64,000 nt of DNA from Plantibacter auratus (GCF_050587365.1 NZ_JBOBFV010000001.1:1178001-1242000); one strand, 5' to 3'; positions 35,911 to 45,228 are shown, counted from the first letter of the stretch. Translations and numbers: made by a program. Notes: generated from the letters alone by a model not told the origin.

Positions 35911-37644
35911 TCAGGCCCCTGGGACGATGTCCGGTGCCTCCAGGCGCACGCGGTCGGCGGCCTCGTCGTTCGGCTGCTCCTGCGAGGCCCGCTCCGCCGC
36001 GACGCGCGTGAGGTAGTACGAGACCTCCTTCTCGATGCGCTCCTCGTCCCACCCCAGGACCCCACCCATGAGCTTCGCCGCGACCGGGGCCGCCGAGACA
36101 CCGCGGTCCCAGGCCTCGATGGAGATGCGGGTCCGACGGGCGAGGACGTCGTCGAGGTGGAGGGCACCCTCGTGGGAGGCCGCGTAGACGACCTCCGCCC
36201 CGATGTAGTCGTCCGCCCCCGGCAGCGCTTCGGCGAGCGTCGGGTCCTCCTTGATGAGGTCGAGCAGTTCGTCCGTCAGCACGCCGTAGCGGTTCAGCAG
36301 GTGCTCGATGCGAGCAGTGTGCACCCCGAAGGCCCGCGCGATCTTGCCACGCTTGTTCCAGGCCGCCTGGTACCCCTCGGCTCCGAGGAGGGCGATGTTC
36401 TCCGTCGCACTGGCCGGGATCTTGCCGTCGAGTGCGTCCACCGCGGCGTCGATCGCGTCCTTCGCCATGACCCGGTAGGTGGTCCACTTGCCGCCGGCGA
36501 TGACCACGAGACCGGGCACGGAGTGCGCGACCAGGTGCTCGCGCGACAACTTCGACGTCTGCTCCGATTCGCCGGCCAGCAGCGGACGGAGGCCGGCGTA
36601 GACGCCCTCGACGTCCTCTCGGGTCAGCGGCACGGCGAGGATCGTGTTCACGTGGTCGAGCAGGTAGTCGATGTCGGCCGCGGTCGCCGCCGGGTGCGCC
36701 TTGTCGAGGTGCCAGTCCGTGTCCGTCGTGCCGATGAGCCAGTGCCGGCCCCAGGGGATGACGAAGAGGACGCTCTTCTCCGTGCGCAGCAGGAGACCCA
36801 TGTTCGACTGGAAGCGGTCGCGCGGGACGACGAGGTGGATGCCCTTCGACGCGCGGACCTTGAACTGGCCCCGCTCCCCCACCATCGACTGCGTGTCGTC
36901 GGTCCACACCCCGGTCGCGTTGACGACCTGCTTGGCACGGATCTCGAAGCGCTCGTCGGTCTGCAGGTCGTGCGCCTTGACGCCCACGACGCGCTGTCCG
37001 ACCTTGACGAACCCCTCGACCCGCACGCGGCTCGCGACGTGCGCGCCGTAGGCCGACGCCGTCCGCGCGAGGGACGAGACGTATCGGGCGTCGTCGACCT
37101 GGGCGTCGTAGTAGGTGAGTCCGCCGACGAACGCGTCCGACTTGAGGCTCGGGATCGAGGTCAGGACCTGACGCTTGGACAGGTGCCGGTGGTGCGGGAC
37201 GCCGGGCGGACGGCCACCGCTCCAGCTGAAGAGGTCGTAGAGCAGCATGCCGGCGCCGATGTAGAGGCGTTCGAAGACCGGCTTGTTGAGCGGGTACAGG
37301 AACCGGACCGGCTTCACGAGGTGCGGCGCGATGCGCTGCAGCAGCAACCCGCGCTCGATGAGCGCCTCCCGGACGAGTCGGAAGTCGAGTTGTTCGAGGT
37401 AGCGGATACCCCCGTGCACGAGCTTCGAGGAGCGGCTCGAGGTGCCGCTCGCCCAGTCACGCGCCTCGAGCAGACCGGTGCTCAGACCGCGCGTGACGGC
37501 GTCGAGCGCAGCACCGGTGCCCACGATGCCACCACCGACGACGAGGATGTCGAGCTCTTTCGACTTCAACGCGTCGATCGCGGCGTCGCGCTCCTCCATC
37601 CCCAGCTTGGTGGAACGTGACACGTTGTTGTGGGTGGTGGCCAT
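35911..37644 (-). CDS. glpD: Aerobic glycerol-3-phosphate dehydrogenase
   Basis: A 577-residue FAD enzyme at the membrane surface oxidising glycerol-3-phosphate to dihydroxyacetone phosphate. The FAD motif is DILVVGGGIVGTGAALDAV; SSRSSKLVHGGIRYLEQLDF and WGRHWLIGTTDTDW and GGKWTTYRVMAKDA are family signatures. GGAG precedes ATG 37644. A polar tail of about 25 residues follows the domain. Confidence 0.95.
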   Translation of the reverse strand: MATTHNNVSRSTKLGMEERDAAIDALKSKELDILVVGGGIVGTGAALDAVTRGLSTGLLEARDWASGTSSRSSKLVHGGIRYLEQLDFRLVREALIERGLLLQRIAPHLVKPVRFLYPLNKPVFERLYIGAGMLLYDLFSWSGGRPPGVPHHRHLSKRQVLTSIPSLKSDAFVGGLTYYDAQVDDARYVSSLARTASAYGAHVASRVRVEGFVKVGQRVVGVKAHDLQTDERFEIRAKQVVNATGVWTDDTQSMVGERGQFKVRASKGIHLVVPRDRFQSNMGLLLRTEKSVLFVIPWGRHWLIGTTDTDWHLDKAHPAATAADIDYLLDHVNTILAVPLTREDVEGVYAGLRPLLAGESEQTSKLSREHLVAHSVPGLVVIAGGKWTTYRVMAKDAIDAAVDALDGKIPASATENIALLGAEGYQAAWNKRGKIARAFGVHTARIEHLLNRYGVLTDELLDLIKEDPTLAEALPGADDYIGAEVVYAASHEGALHLDDVLARRTRISIEAWDRGVSAAPVAAKLMGGVLGWDEERIEKEVSYYLTRVAAERASQEQPNDEAADRVRLEAPDIVPGA

Positions 37645-37759
37645 CGTCGAACTCCGCTCGCTGGAACCGCCCTCGCGATGATCCTGCCGGAGGCAGGTGC
37701 TCGTCCACGAGGCTCTGCCTCAGAGGCTAGTCGGCGCGATGCGACCCGACAACCGCTTG

Positions 37760-37778
37760 CGGAAGCGACTCGCTTCCG
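37760..37778 (-). terminator. Hairpin after guaB3
   Basis: CGGAAGCG and CGCTTCCG pair perfectly around ACT, 7 bases after the stop codon. Confidence 0.7.
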
Positions 37779-37784
37779 GCAGCG

Positions 37785-38909
37785 CTAAGCGCCCTGGTAC
37801 GGCGCGACGACGACCTCGACCCGCTGGAACTCCTTGAGGTCGGAGTAGCCGGTGGTGGCCATCGAGCGACGGAGCGCGCCGATGAGGTTGGCCGTGCCGT
37901 CCGACTTCGGCGACGGGCCGTAGAGGATCTCCTCGAGGGTCGCGACGGTGCCGACCTCGACACGTCGTCCGCGCGGCAGGTGCAGGTGGTGCGCCTCGGC
38001 ACCCCAGTGCCAACCACCACCGGGTGCGTCCGTGGCGCGGGCCAATGCGGTCCCGAGCATGACGGCGTCGGCACCCATCGCGACGGCCTTGACGATGTCG
38101 CCCGAGGTTCCGAGACCGCCGTCGGCGATGACGTGCACGTAGCGGCCGCCGGACTCGTCGAGGTAGTCGCGACGCGCACCGGCGACGTCGGCCACGGCGG
38201 TCGCCATCGGGGCGTGGATGCCGAGCGAGGCCCGCGTGGTGGAGGCGGCACCGCCGCCGAAGCCGACGAGCACACCGGCCGCCCCGGTCCGCATGAGGTG
38301 CAGGGCCGCGGTGTAGGTGGCCGCGCCGCCGACGATCACGGGGACGTCGAGCTCGTAGATGAACTTCTTGAGGTTGAGCGGCTCCTGGTTCTTGGAGACG
38401 TGCTCGGCGGACACGGTGGTGCCGCGGATGACGAAGAGGTCGACCCCTGCGGCGACGACCGTCTCGTAGAGCTCCTGCGTGCGCTGCGGCGAGAGGGCGG
38501 CGGCGACGGTTACTCCGGCCGCGCGGATCTCGGCGAGCCGGGCCGTGACGAGTTCGGGCTTGATGGGCTCCGAGTAGATCTCCTGCATGCGCGCGGTCGC
38601 GCGGCCGACCGGCAACGACCGGATCTCAGCGAGCAGCGGCTCAGGGTCTTCGTACCGCGTCCAGAGGCCCTCGAGGTCGAGGACGCCGACGCCGCCGAGC
38701 TGGCCCATCATGATCGCGGTCGTCGGCGAGACGACGGAGTCCATCGGTGCTGCGAGCACCGGGATCTCGAACTGGTAGGCGTCGATCGACCAGGACACCG
38801 AGACGTCCTGTGGGTCGCGGGTCCGCCGCGACGGGACGACGGCGATGTCGTCGAACGCGTAGGCGCGCCGTGCGCGCTTTGACCGGCCGATCTCAATATC
38901 CATGCTCAC
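37785..38909 (-). CDS. guaB3: GuaB3 family IMP dehydrogenase-related protein
   Basis: A 374-residue TIM-barrel relative of IMP dehydrogenase without CBS domains. The barrel start (FDDIAVVPSRRT, PVLAAPMDSVVS) and phosphate loop (HVIADGGLGTSGDIVKAVAMG) are intact. The catalytic-loop motif GSICTT of true IMPDH is replaced by GFGGGAASTTR, with no cysteine there, so classical IMPDH activity is doubtful. The role of GuaB3 is not settled. It lies directly downstream of guaB. GTG 38909 and ATG 38903 are both possible starts. Confidence 0.9.
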   Translation of the reverse strand: MSMDIEIGRSKRARRAYAFDDIAVVPSRRTRDPQDVSVSWSIDAYQFEIPVLAAPMDSVVSPTTAIMMGQLGGVGVLDLEGLWTRYEDPEPLLAEIRSLPVGRATARMQEIYSEPIKPELVTARLAEIRAAGVTVAAALSPQRTQELYETVVAAGVDLFVIRGTTVSAEHVSKNQEPLNLKKFIYELDVPVIVGGAATYTAALHLMRTGAAGVLVGFGGGAASTTRASLGIHAPMATAVADVAGARRDYLDESGGRYVHVIADGGLGTSGDIVKAVAMGADAVMLGTALARATDAPGGGWHWGAEAHHLHLPRGRRVEVGTVATLEEILYGPSPKSDGTANLIGALRRSMATTGYSDLKEFQRVEVVVAPYQGA

Positions 38910-38939
38910 CGCACCAGCCTACCGGTCGCCTGGAACGAG

Positions 38940-38973
38940 GACGGTCCGGCAGGCGGAAGCCTGCCGGACCGTC
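38940..38973 (-). terminator. guaB terminator
   Basis: A 15-bp perfect stem (GACGGTCCGGCAGGC and complement) with a GGAA tetraloop, 17 bases after the guaB stop. Confidence 0.85.
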
Positions 38974-38990
38974 GGCGTTCGTGCGGGTGC

Positions 38991-40493
38991 TTACTTGCGG
39001 TAGTTGGGCGCCTCGACGACGATCTGCACGTCGTGCGGGTGCGACTCCTTGAGGCCCGCCGAGGTGATGCGGACGAACTTGCCCTTGGCCTTCAGCTCGC
39101 CGATGTTGCGCGCACCGACATAGAACATCGACTGACGCAGCCCGCCGATGAGCTGGTACGCGACGGCCGACACCGGGCCGCGGTAGGGCACCTGGCCCTC
39201 GATGCCCTCGGGGATCAGCTTGTCGTCGCTCGGCACGTCGGCCTGGAAGTAGCGGTCCTTCGAGTACGAGGTCTTCTCGCCTCGCGTCTGCATGGCTCCG
39301 AGCGATCCCATACCGCGGTAGTTCTTGAACTGCTTGCCGCCCACGAACACGAGGTCGCCGGGGCTCTCGTCGGTGCCGGCGAGGAGCGAGCCGAGCATGA
39401 CGGTGTCGGCACCCGCGACGAGTGCCTTCGCGATGTCGCCCGAGTACTGCAGACCGCCGTCGGCGATGACCGGGACGTTCGCCTCGCGCGCCGCGAGCGA
39501 CGCCTCGTAGACGGCCGTGACCTGCGGGACACCGACACCGGCGACGACGCGCGTGGTGCAGATGGAACCCGGACCGACGCCGACCTTGATCGCGTCCGCG
39601 CCGGCCTCGATGAGGGCCTGCGCGCCGGAGCGGGTCGCGACGTTGCCGCCGATGACGTCGACACCGGCGAACGCCGGGTCGGCCTTGAGCTTGCGGATGA
39701 TATCGAGCACGCCGGCACTCTCACCGTTGGCAGTGTCTACCACGATGACGTCGACGCCGGCGTCGAGCAGCTGGCCCGCACGGGACCAGGCGTCGCCGAA
39801 GAAGCCGATGGCCGCACCGACCCGCAGACGACCGGTGTCGTCCTTCGTGGCCAGCGGGTACTTCTCGCTCTTGTCGAAGTCCTTGACGGTGATGAGGCCC
39901 TTGAGCTTGCCCGCCTCGTCGACGAGGGGCAGCTTCTCGATGCGGTGCTGCGCGAGGAGCGCCATCACCGCGTTGCGGTCGGTGCCGACGGGAGCGGTCA
40001 CGAGACCGGTGCTCGTCATGACCTCGCTGACGCGGGTCGTGGCCTTCTCGAACGGCGACACGAAGCGCATGTCGCGGTTCGTGATGATACCGACGAGCAC
40101 ACCCTTGTCGTCGACGACCGGGAGGCCCGAGATGCGGAACTGACCGCACAGTTCGTCGACCTCGGCGACGGTGGCGTCGGCCGTGGTGGTGATCGGGTTC
40201 GTGATCATGCCCGACTCGCTCCGCTTCACGCGGTCGACCTGTTCGGCCTGGTCGGAGATCGACAGGTTGCGGTGCAGGATGCCGATGCCGCCCTCGCGAG
40301 CCATCGCGATCGCCATGCGGGCCTCGGTCACGGTGTCCATCGCGCTCGACAGCAGCGGCGTGTTCACGGTGATCCGCTTCGTCAGGCGGGACGAGGTCTC
40401 CGCCTCGCTCGGGATGACGTCGGTGTGCCCGGGCAGCAGCAGCACATCGTCATACGTGAGTCCTACGAATCCGAACGGATCAGGCTGGTCCAT
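38991..40493 (-). CDS. guaB: Inosine-5'-monophosphate dehydrogenase
   Basis: A 500-residue enzyme oxidising IMP to XMP, the committed step to GMP. A TIM barrel is split by two CBS domains (about residues 95-215). The catalytic loop GVGPGSICTTRVVAGVGVPQ holds the nucleophilic cysteine, and the flap has GSLGAMQTRG. GAGAGGG precedes ATG 40493. With the nearby guaA it completes GMP synthesis. Confidence 0.97.
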   Translation of the reverse strand: MDQPDPFGFVGLTYDDVLLLPGHTDVIPSEAETSSRLTKRITVNTPLLSSAMDTVTEARMAIAMAREGGIGILHRNLSISDQAEQVDRVKRSESGMITNPITTTADATVAEVDELCGQFRISGLPVVDDKGVLVGIITNRDMRFVSPFEKATTRVSEVMTSTGLVTAPVGTDRNAVMALLAQHRIEKLPLVDEAGKLKGLITVKDFDKSEKYPLATKDDTGRLRVGAAIGFFGDAWSRAGQLLDAGVDVIVVDTANGESAGVLDIIRKLKADPAFAGVDVIGGNVATRSGAQALIEAGADAIKVGVGPGSICTTRVVAGVGVPQVTAVYEASLAAREANVPVIADGGLQYSGDIAKALVAGADTVMLGSLLAGTDESPGDLVFVGGKQFKNYRGMGSLGAMQTRGEKTSYSKDRYFQADVPSDDKLIPEGIEGQVPYRGPVSAVAYQLIGGLRQSMFYVGARNIGELKAKGKFVRITSAGLKESHPHDVQIVVEAPNYRK

Positions 40494-40712
40494 TTATCCC
40501 TCTCATAGCCACGAACACACCGGAGAAACGCAGACCTGCCGGTATCACCATCGTAACCGAGCAGGGCCTACCCCTATTCCACGATCCCGACAAATCGATG
40601 CGGAGAAATACGCACGGGCGAAACATGTAGGCAATAATCAGGTTCTATCGTCGAACAGCGTTGTCCGACGCAGGAGAACGGTCCACGGAAGTGGCCCGGC
40701 ACTGGAGGTGCA

Positions 40713-42026
40713 GTGAAGTTCGCTGGAACGACCCGAAACCCGAGACTGGCACGGAGATTCGTGCTCCTCATCGCCCTGTTGTTCGGGGCCATCACCCTCA
40801 CGTCCGTCATGAGCGCCGTCCCGGCCCATGCTGACGAGGTGGGCGAGGAGTACGACTTCTACTTCGCTGGGAACGTCAAGTACGACGACAAACCACTCGA
40901 AGGCGTGAACATCACGGTCGACGGCAACGGCTACAAGGCCGATGTCGACACCGACGCCGACGGCAAGTGGAAGATCGGCGTCCCCGAGAAAGGTACGTAC
41001 AAGGTAACGCTCGACGAGGAGACCCTCCCGAAGGGCGTCATCGTCGCCGAGGGCGGCTCGACCATCGAGGCCGAGTTCGGTCTCACCCAATCGAAGTCGG
41101 TGAACTTCTTCCTCGGCGAGGGCGTCCGCGTCACCGTCAGCTTCTGGGATCAACTCGCAGAGCGACTCGTCAACGGCCTGAACTTCGGGCTCATGCTGGC
41201 CCTCGCTGCCATCGGAGCCTCCCTGGTGTTCGGCACCACCGGACTCAGCAACTTCGCCCACGCGGAGATGGTGACCTTCGGCGCGATCATGGCGCTCGTG
41301 TTCGGGGTGTTCCTGCAATGGCCGATCTGGTTGGCCATCATCATCGCCCTCGCGTTGAGTGCCGCGTTCGGCTTCGCGCTCGACGCCGGCATCTGGAGAC
41401 CCTTGAGACGCAAGGGCGTCGGCATCGTGCAGGTGATGATCGTCTCGATCGGCCTGTCGCTGGCGCTCCGCTACGTCTTCCTCTACTTCGTCGGCGGCGG
41501 CACGTTCCAGCTGCCCGGTTCGGGAGAGGAGAACATCAAGCTGTTCGGCACGGTCTCGCTCAGCGTGACCGACATGATCAGCATGGCGGTCAGCGTCGTG
41601 GTGCTCCTCGGTGTGGCCTGGTGGCTCATCAAGACGAAGACCGGCAAGGCGACGCGAGCCATCTCGGACAACCCGAGCCTCGCAGCGGCCAGCGGCATCG
41701 ACGTCGACCGCGTGGTCCGCATCGTCTGGATCCTCGCAGCGACCCTCGCCGGCCTCTCCGGCATCCTGTGGGCGTACTTCCGACCGGGCATCAAGTGGGA
41801 CATGGGAGCGCAGCTGCTCCTCCTCATCTTCGCGGCCATCACCCTCGGCGGGCTCGGAACCGCCTTCGGCGCCATGGTCGGCGCCCTCATCATCGGCATC
41901 CTCGTCGAGGTCTCGACGCTCTGGATCCCGTCTGACATCAAGTACGTCGGCGCCCTCGTGGTGCTCATCGCGGTGCTCCTCGTGAGACCGCAGGGCATCC
42001 TCGGACGTCGCGAGAGAATCGGTTAG
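40713..42026 (+). CDS. livH: Branched-chain amino acid ABC permease LivH with exported N-terminal domain
   Basis: A 437-residue protein. Residues 1-40 form a signal peptide with cleavage motif AHA before DEVGEEY. Residues about 45-135 look like a carboxypeptidase-regulatory (prealbumin-type) beta domain: FAGNVKYDDKPLEGVNITVDG and KWKIGVPEKGTYKVTL. From about 150 the LivH permease starts (NGLNFGLMLALAAIGASLVFG, LSNFAHAEMVTFGA, LGGLGTAFGAMVGALIIG). GGAGGTGCA before GTG 40713 gives a strong ribosome site, so the long form is real. The added domain would sit outside the cell and may meet the binding protein. Confidence 0.9.
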   Translation: MKFAGTTRNPRLARRFVLLIALLFGAITLTSVMSAVPAHADEVGEEYDFYFAGNVKYDDKPLEGVNITVDGNGYKADVDTDADGKWKIGVPEKGTYKVTLDEETLPKGVIVAEGGSTIEAEFGLTQSKSVNFFLGEGVRVTVSFWDQLAERLVNGLNFGLMLALAAIGASLVFGTTGLSNFAHAEMVTFGAIMALVFGVFLQWPIWLAIIIALALSAAFGFALDAGIWRPLRRKGVGIVQVMIVSIGLSLALRYVFLYFVGGGTFQLPGSGEENIKLFGTVSLSVTDMISMAVSVVVLLGVAWWLIKTKTGKATRAISDNPSLAAASGIDVDRVVRIVWILAATLAGLSGILWAYFRPGIKWDMGAQLLLLIFAAITLGGLGTAFGAMVGALIIGILVEVSTLWIPSDIKYVGALVVLIAVLLVRPQGILGRRERIG

Positions 42027-42036
42027 GGGCACGCGC

Positions 42037-43017
42037 ATGGACTGGGGAAGCATTCTCTCGAACACGCTCGCTTGGGTCATCAGCCCGGAGACGATCGCGT
42101 ACGCGCTCGCAGCACTCGGCTTGGCCGTGCACTTCGGCTACGGCGGTCTGTTGAACTTCGGTATGGCGGGGTTCATGGCGCTCGGCGCCTACGGCTACGC
42201 CATCTCGATCCTGAGCTTCAACCTCCCGTGGTGGGCGGGCATCATCGTCGGCTGTCTGGCCTCGGTGGTCTTCGCCTTCATCCTCGGCATCCCGACCCTG
42301 CGACTGCGGGCGGACTATCTGGCCATCGTCACCATCGCGGCGGCCGAGATCGTCCGACTCCTCTTCACCACGCAGGTCTTCGACGAGTTCACGAACTCGG
42401 CCGACGGACTCGGTAACTACCACGCAGGGTTCCGGGCCGCGAACCCGATCCCGGAGGGCATCTACGGCTTCGGCCCGTGGGAGCTCAACGCGAACCAGTG
42501 GTGGGTCCGCATCTTCGGCATCCTGCTGCTCGCCGTCGCCGCACTCCTCGTGTTCCTCCTCATGCGCAGCCCGTGGGGCCGTGTGCTGAAGGGCATCCGC
42601 GAGGATGAGGACGCCGTGCGCGCCCTCGGCAAGAACGTGTTCGCCTACAAGATGCAGGCGCTCGTCGTCGGTGGTGTCTTCGGCGCACTCGGCGGGGTGG
42701 TGCTGGCACTCCCCTCCGCGGTCGTGCCGAGCGTGTACGTCACGAGTCTCACCTTCTTCATCTGGACGATCCTCCTCCTCGGTGGAGCCGCGACGGTCTT
42801 CGGGCCGCTGCTCGGCTCGGTGATCTTCTGGGTGATCATGGCGTTCCTCTCGAACGTCCTCCCGGCGCTCGTGAAGGCGGACGTCCTGCCGTTCATGAGC
42901 TCGACGCAGGCGTCGACGCTCCGCTACGTGCTGGTCGGTGTCGCGCTCATGCTGATCGTCATCTTCAGGCCGCAAGGCATCCTCGGAAACAAGAAGGAGC
43001 TGACCTTTGTCAAGTAA
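42037..43017 (+). CDS. livM: Branched-chain amino acid ABC permease LivM
   Basis: A 326-residue permease with about eight hydrophobic segments. LivM signatures: YALAALGLAVHFGYGGLLNFGMAG, LPTLRLR-like IPTLRLRADYLAIVTIAAAE and GRVLKGIREDEDAVRALGKN, the loop that contacts the ATPases. It overlaps the livG start by 11 bp. Confidence 0.95.
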   Translation: MDWGSILSNTLAWVISPETIAYALAALGLAVHFGYGGLLNFGMAGFMALGAYGYAISILSFNLPWWAGIIVGCLASVVFAFILGIPTLRLRADYLAIVTIAAAEIVRLLFTTQVFDEFTNSADGLGNYHAGFRAANPIPEGIYGFGPWELNANQWWVRIFGILLLAVAALLVFLLMRSPWGRVLKGIREDEDAVRALGKNVFAYKMQALVVGGVFGALGGVVLALPSAVVPSVYVTSLTFFIWTILLLGGAATVFGPLLGSVIFWVIMAFLSNVLPALVKADVLPFMSSTQASTLRYVLVGVALMLIVIFRPQGILGNKKELTFVK

Positions 43018-43978
43018 CAGCTCACCCACCTCGCGACCGGTCAAGACCACCGGCCTCCACGTCGGGGAGATCGTCCCGGGCGTCAAGAAGGTCGACCCGA
43101 TCCTCATCGCGGACCAGGTCACCCGGACCTTCGGCGGCCTGCAGGCGGTGAACGTGGAGCACCTGGAGGTGCCCCGCAACGCGATCACCGCCCTCATCGG
43201 CCCGAACGGTGCCGGTAAGACCACGCTGTTCAACCTGCTGACCGGCTTCGACAAGCCGAACACCGGGACGTGGAACTTCGACGGCAAGAGCCTCGGAGGC
43301 GTCCCGGCGTTCAAGGTCGCCCGCATGGGCCAGGTCCGGACCTTCCAGCTGACGAAGGCGCTCGGCCTGCTCACGGTGCTCGAGAACATGAAGCTCGGCG
43401 CGACCGGCCAGACCGGCGAGGGCATCTTCTCCAGCCTGGTGAAGCCGCTCTGGCGGAAGCAGGAGGAGGACCTCGAGGTCAAGGCGATGGACCTCCTGCG
43501 CCGCTTCAAGCTCGACACCAAGCGTGACGACTACGCGGCCAGCCTGTCCGGTGGGCAGCGGAAGCTGCTCGAGATGGCGCGGGCGCTCATGAGCGATCCG
43601 AAGCTCGTCATGCTCGACGAGCCGATGGCCGGCGTCAACCCGGCGCTCACGCAGTCCCTGCTCGACCACATCCTGGCGTTGAAGGACGAAGGCATGACCG
43701 TGCTGTTCGTCGAGCACGACATGCAGATGGTCCGGCACATCGCCGACTGGGTGGTCGTCATGGCCGAGGGTCGCGTCGTCGCCGAGGGCCCGCCCGACAC
43801 CGTCATGGAGGATCCCGCCGTCATCGACGCCTACCTCGGGAGCCACCAGGACGTCGACCTCGGGGTCGTGACCGGCAGGATCGCCGGAGAGGACAGCGCT
43901 GCGGCCGAGGAGCTGCTCGCCGAGATCGAGGACGAACGGCTCGCGGCTGGTGCCGAGCCCGAGGAGGAGCGGAAATGA
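43007..43978 (+). CDS. livG: Branched-chain amino acid ABC ATPase LivG
   Basis: A 323-residue ATPase. Walker A GPNGAGKTTLFNLLTG, signature LSGGQRKLLEMARAL, Walker B KLVMLDEPMAGVNP and H-loop FVEHDMQM are all present. It starts at TTG 43007, supported by AAGGAG seven bases upstream. An acidic C-terminal extension of about 40 residues (AAAEELLAEIEDERLAAG) goes beyond the usual LivG length. The stop overlaps the livF start (ATGA). Confidence 0.95.
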   Translation: MSSNSSPTSRPVKTTGLHVGEIVPGVKKVDPILIADQVTRTFGGLQAVNVEHLEVPRNAITALIGPNGAGKTTLFNLLTGFDKPNTGTWNFDGKSLGGVPAFKVARMGQVRTFQLTKALGLLTVLENMKLGATGQTGEGIFSSLVKPLWRKQEEDLEVKAMDLLRRFKLDTKRDDYAASLSGGQRKLLEMARALMSDPKLVMLDEPMAGVNPALTQSLLDHILALKDEGMTVLFVEHDMQMVRHIADWVVVMAEGRVVAEGPPDTVMEDPAVIDAYLGSHQDVDLGVVTGRIAGEDSAAAEELLAEIEDERLAAGAEPEEERK

Positions 43979-44751
43979 GCGACGTGAAGGGTGCGCCGGT
44001 CGGCGGCACTGCGGTCAAGACCGCCGAGATGGTCGTGGAGGTCACCGATCTGACCGCCGGGTACCTCCCCGGCGTGAACATCCTGAACAGCGCCAACTTG
44101 ACCGCCCGGAAGGGCGAGCTCATCGGCATCATCGGACCGAACGGTGCGGGGAAGTCGACCCTGTTGAAGGCGATCTTCGGACAGGTGAAGGTGCGCAGCG
44201 GACAGGTGCTGCTGAACGGCGAGGACATCACGGGGCTCCGGGCGAACAAGCTCGTGGCCCGCGGCGTCGGGTTCGTCCCGCAGACGAACAACGTGTTCCC
44301 GAGCCTCACCATCGAGGACAACCTCAAGATGGGGCTGTTCCAGAAGCCGAAGCAGTACAACGAGCGCCTCGAGTTCGTCACCGGGATCTTCAGCGAACTC
44401 GGCAAGCGGCTCAAGCAGCGCGCCGGTTCGCTGTCGGGTGGTGAGCGCCAGATGGTCGCGATGTCGCGGGCCCTCATGATGGATCCGCACGTGCTGCTCC
44501 TCGACGAGCCGTCCGCGGGATTGTCGCCGGTGCGCCAGGACGACGCGTTCATCCGGGTCTCGGACATCAACAAGGCCGGCGTCACCACGATCATGGTGGA
44601 GCAGAACGCACGTCGCTGTCTGCAGATCTGCGACCGCGGGTACGTGCTCGACCAGGGTCGTGACGCCTACACCGGGACGGGCCGCGAGCTCCTCTCGGAT
44701 GACAAGGTGATCGGCCTCTACCTGGGCACGCTCGGCCAGGACGAGGACTGA
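43975..44751 (+). CDS. livF: Branched-chain amino acid ABC ATPase LivF
   Basis: A 258-residue ATPase with Walker A GPNGAGKSTLLKAIFG, signature SLSGGERQMVAMSRAL and Walker B VLLLDEPSAGLSP. In the H-loop position it has MVEQNARR, the Asn variant typical of LivF. It forms the ATPase pair with LivG and ends the + strand operon. Confidence 0.95.
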   Translation: MSDVKGAPVGGTAVKTAEMVVEVTDLTAGYLPGVNILNSANLTARKGELIGIIGPNGAGKSTLLKAIFGQVKVRSGQVLLNGEDITGLRANKLVARGVGFVPQTNNVFPSLTIEDNLKMGLFQKPKQYNERLEFVTGIFSELGKRLKQRAGSLSGGERQMVAMSRALMMDPHVLLLDEPSAGLSPVRQDDAFIRVSDINKAGVTTIMVEQNARRCLQICDRGYVLDQGRDAYTGTGRELLSDDKVIGLYLGTLGQDED

Positions 44752-44779
44752 TCAGGGCGATCCCCACTCGCGGGTCGGC

Positions 44780-44795
44780 GGGTACTTCGGTACCC
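44780..44795 (+). terminator. livF terminator hairpin with UUCG tetraloop
   Basis: GGGTAC-TTCG-GTACCC, a perfect 6-bp stem on the very stable UUCG loop, 28 bases after the livF stop. No U run follows. Confidence 0.6.
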
Positions 44796-44867
44796 TCGAA
44801 CATGCTCGTCCCGGCCGCGTGCCGAGCGACGGGCCAGAAGCCACCGGATCCCGACCGGTGAACGAAC

Positions 44868-44955
44868 CACAACTCCTCCCTCCCCCGAGGGGCACCGTCG
44901 TACCAAGACGGCCTCCTGAGACGGGGACGGAGGAGTTGTGCATTCCCCCTCCTCC
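44868..44955 (+). ncRNA. Structured segment with two mutually exclusive pairings (possible small RNA or attenuator)
   Basis: CACAACTCCTCC (44868-44879) is the exact complement of 44929-44940. Inside, CCCC/GGGG and CCGTC/GACGG can extend the fold. GGAGGAG (44929-44935) can instead pair with CTCCTCC at 44949-44955. Three segments with alternative pairing resemble an attenuator or a branched small RNA. No family is recognised and transcription is unproven. Confidence 0.4.
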
Positions 44956-44960
44956 TTTCG

Positions 44961-45125
44961 CCAGCGCGGTGCGCTGACGCGAGCGCGGTCCTGGCGCGTG
45001 AGCGCGGGTCTCCGGAGGCGCGCGCTCACGCGCTGGACCCGCGCTCACGCCGAATCCCCGCCCCCGCGGCACAGCGACCCGCGCTGAGACCTACGACCCG
45101 CGCTGGCGTCAGCGCACCGCGCTGG
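44961..45125. repeat. Inverted-repeat element, copy 1 (20-bp perfect terminal repeats)
   Basis: CCAGCGCGGTGCGCTGACGC at 44961-44980 is repeated in exact inverse at 45106-45125. Each end contains the palindrome CAGCGC-N3-GCGCTG. A 26-bp segment at 45021-45046 recurs identically in copy 2 and can fold back on 44981-45006. The length of 165 bp and the terminal repeats resemble a MITE, but no target-site duplication is evident. Confidence 0.8.
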
Positions 45126-45228
45126 GCGCCGCTCCACCCTCGCTCCACCGGAGGCCGGATGGGAGCAGTTCTCCACATCGCTTTCACGACACGAGGTGAC
45201 GGCGGAGGCGAACGGGCACGGTGAGGCG

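Larger units (their letters stand above)
44752..45228. other. Gene-free stretch between livF and the AbiEi-like gene
   Basis: This 477-bp stretch holds, in order, a UUCG-loop hairpin (44780-44795), a short ACCGG/CCGGT hairpin near 44842-44859, a larger folded segment (44868-44955) and a 165-bp inverted-repeat element (44961-45125). The last 100 bases have no recognised element and should contain the promoter of the following gene, but no convincing -35/-10 pair is seen. Confidence 0.7.
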
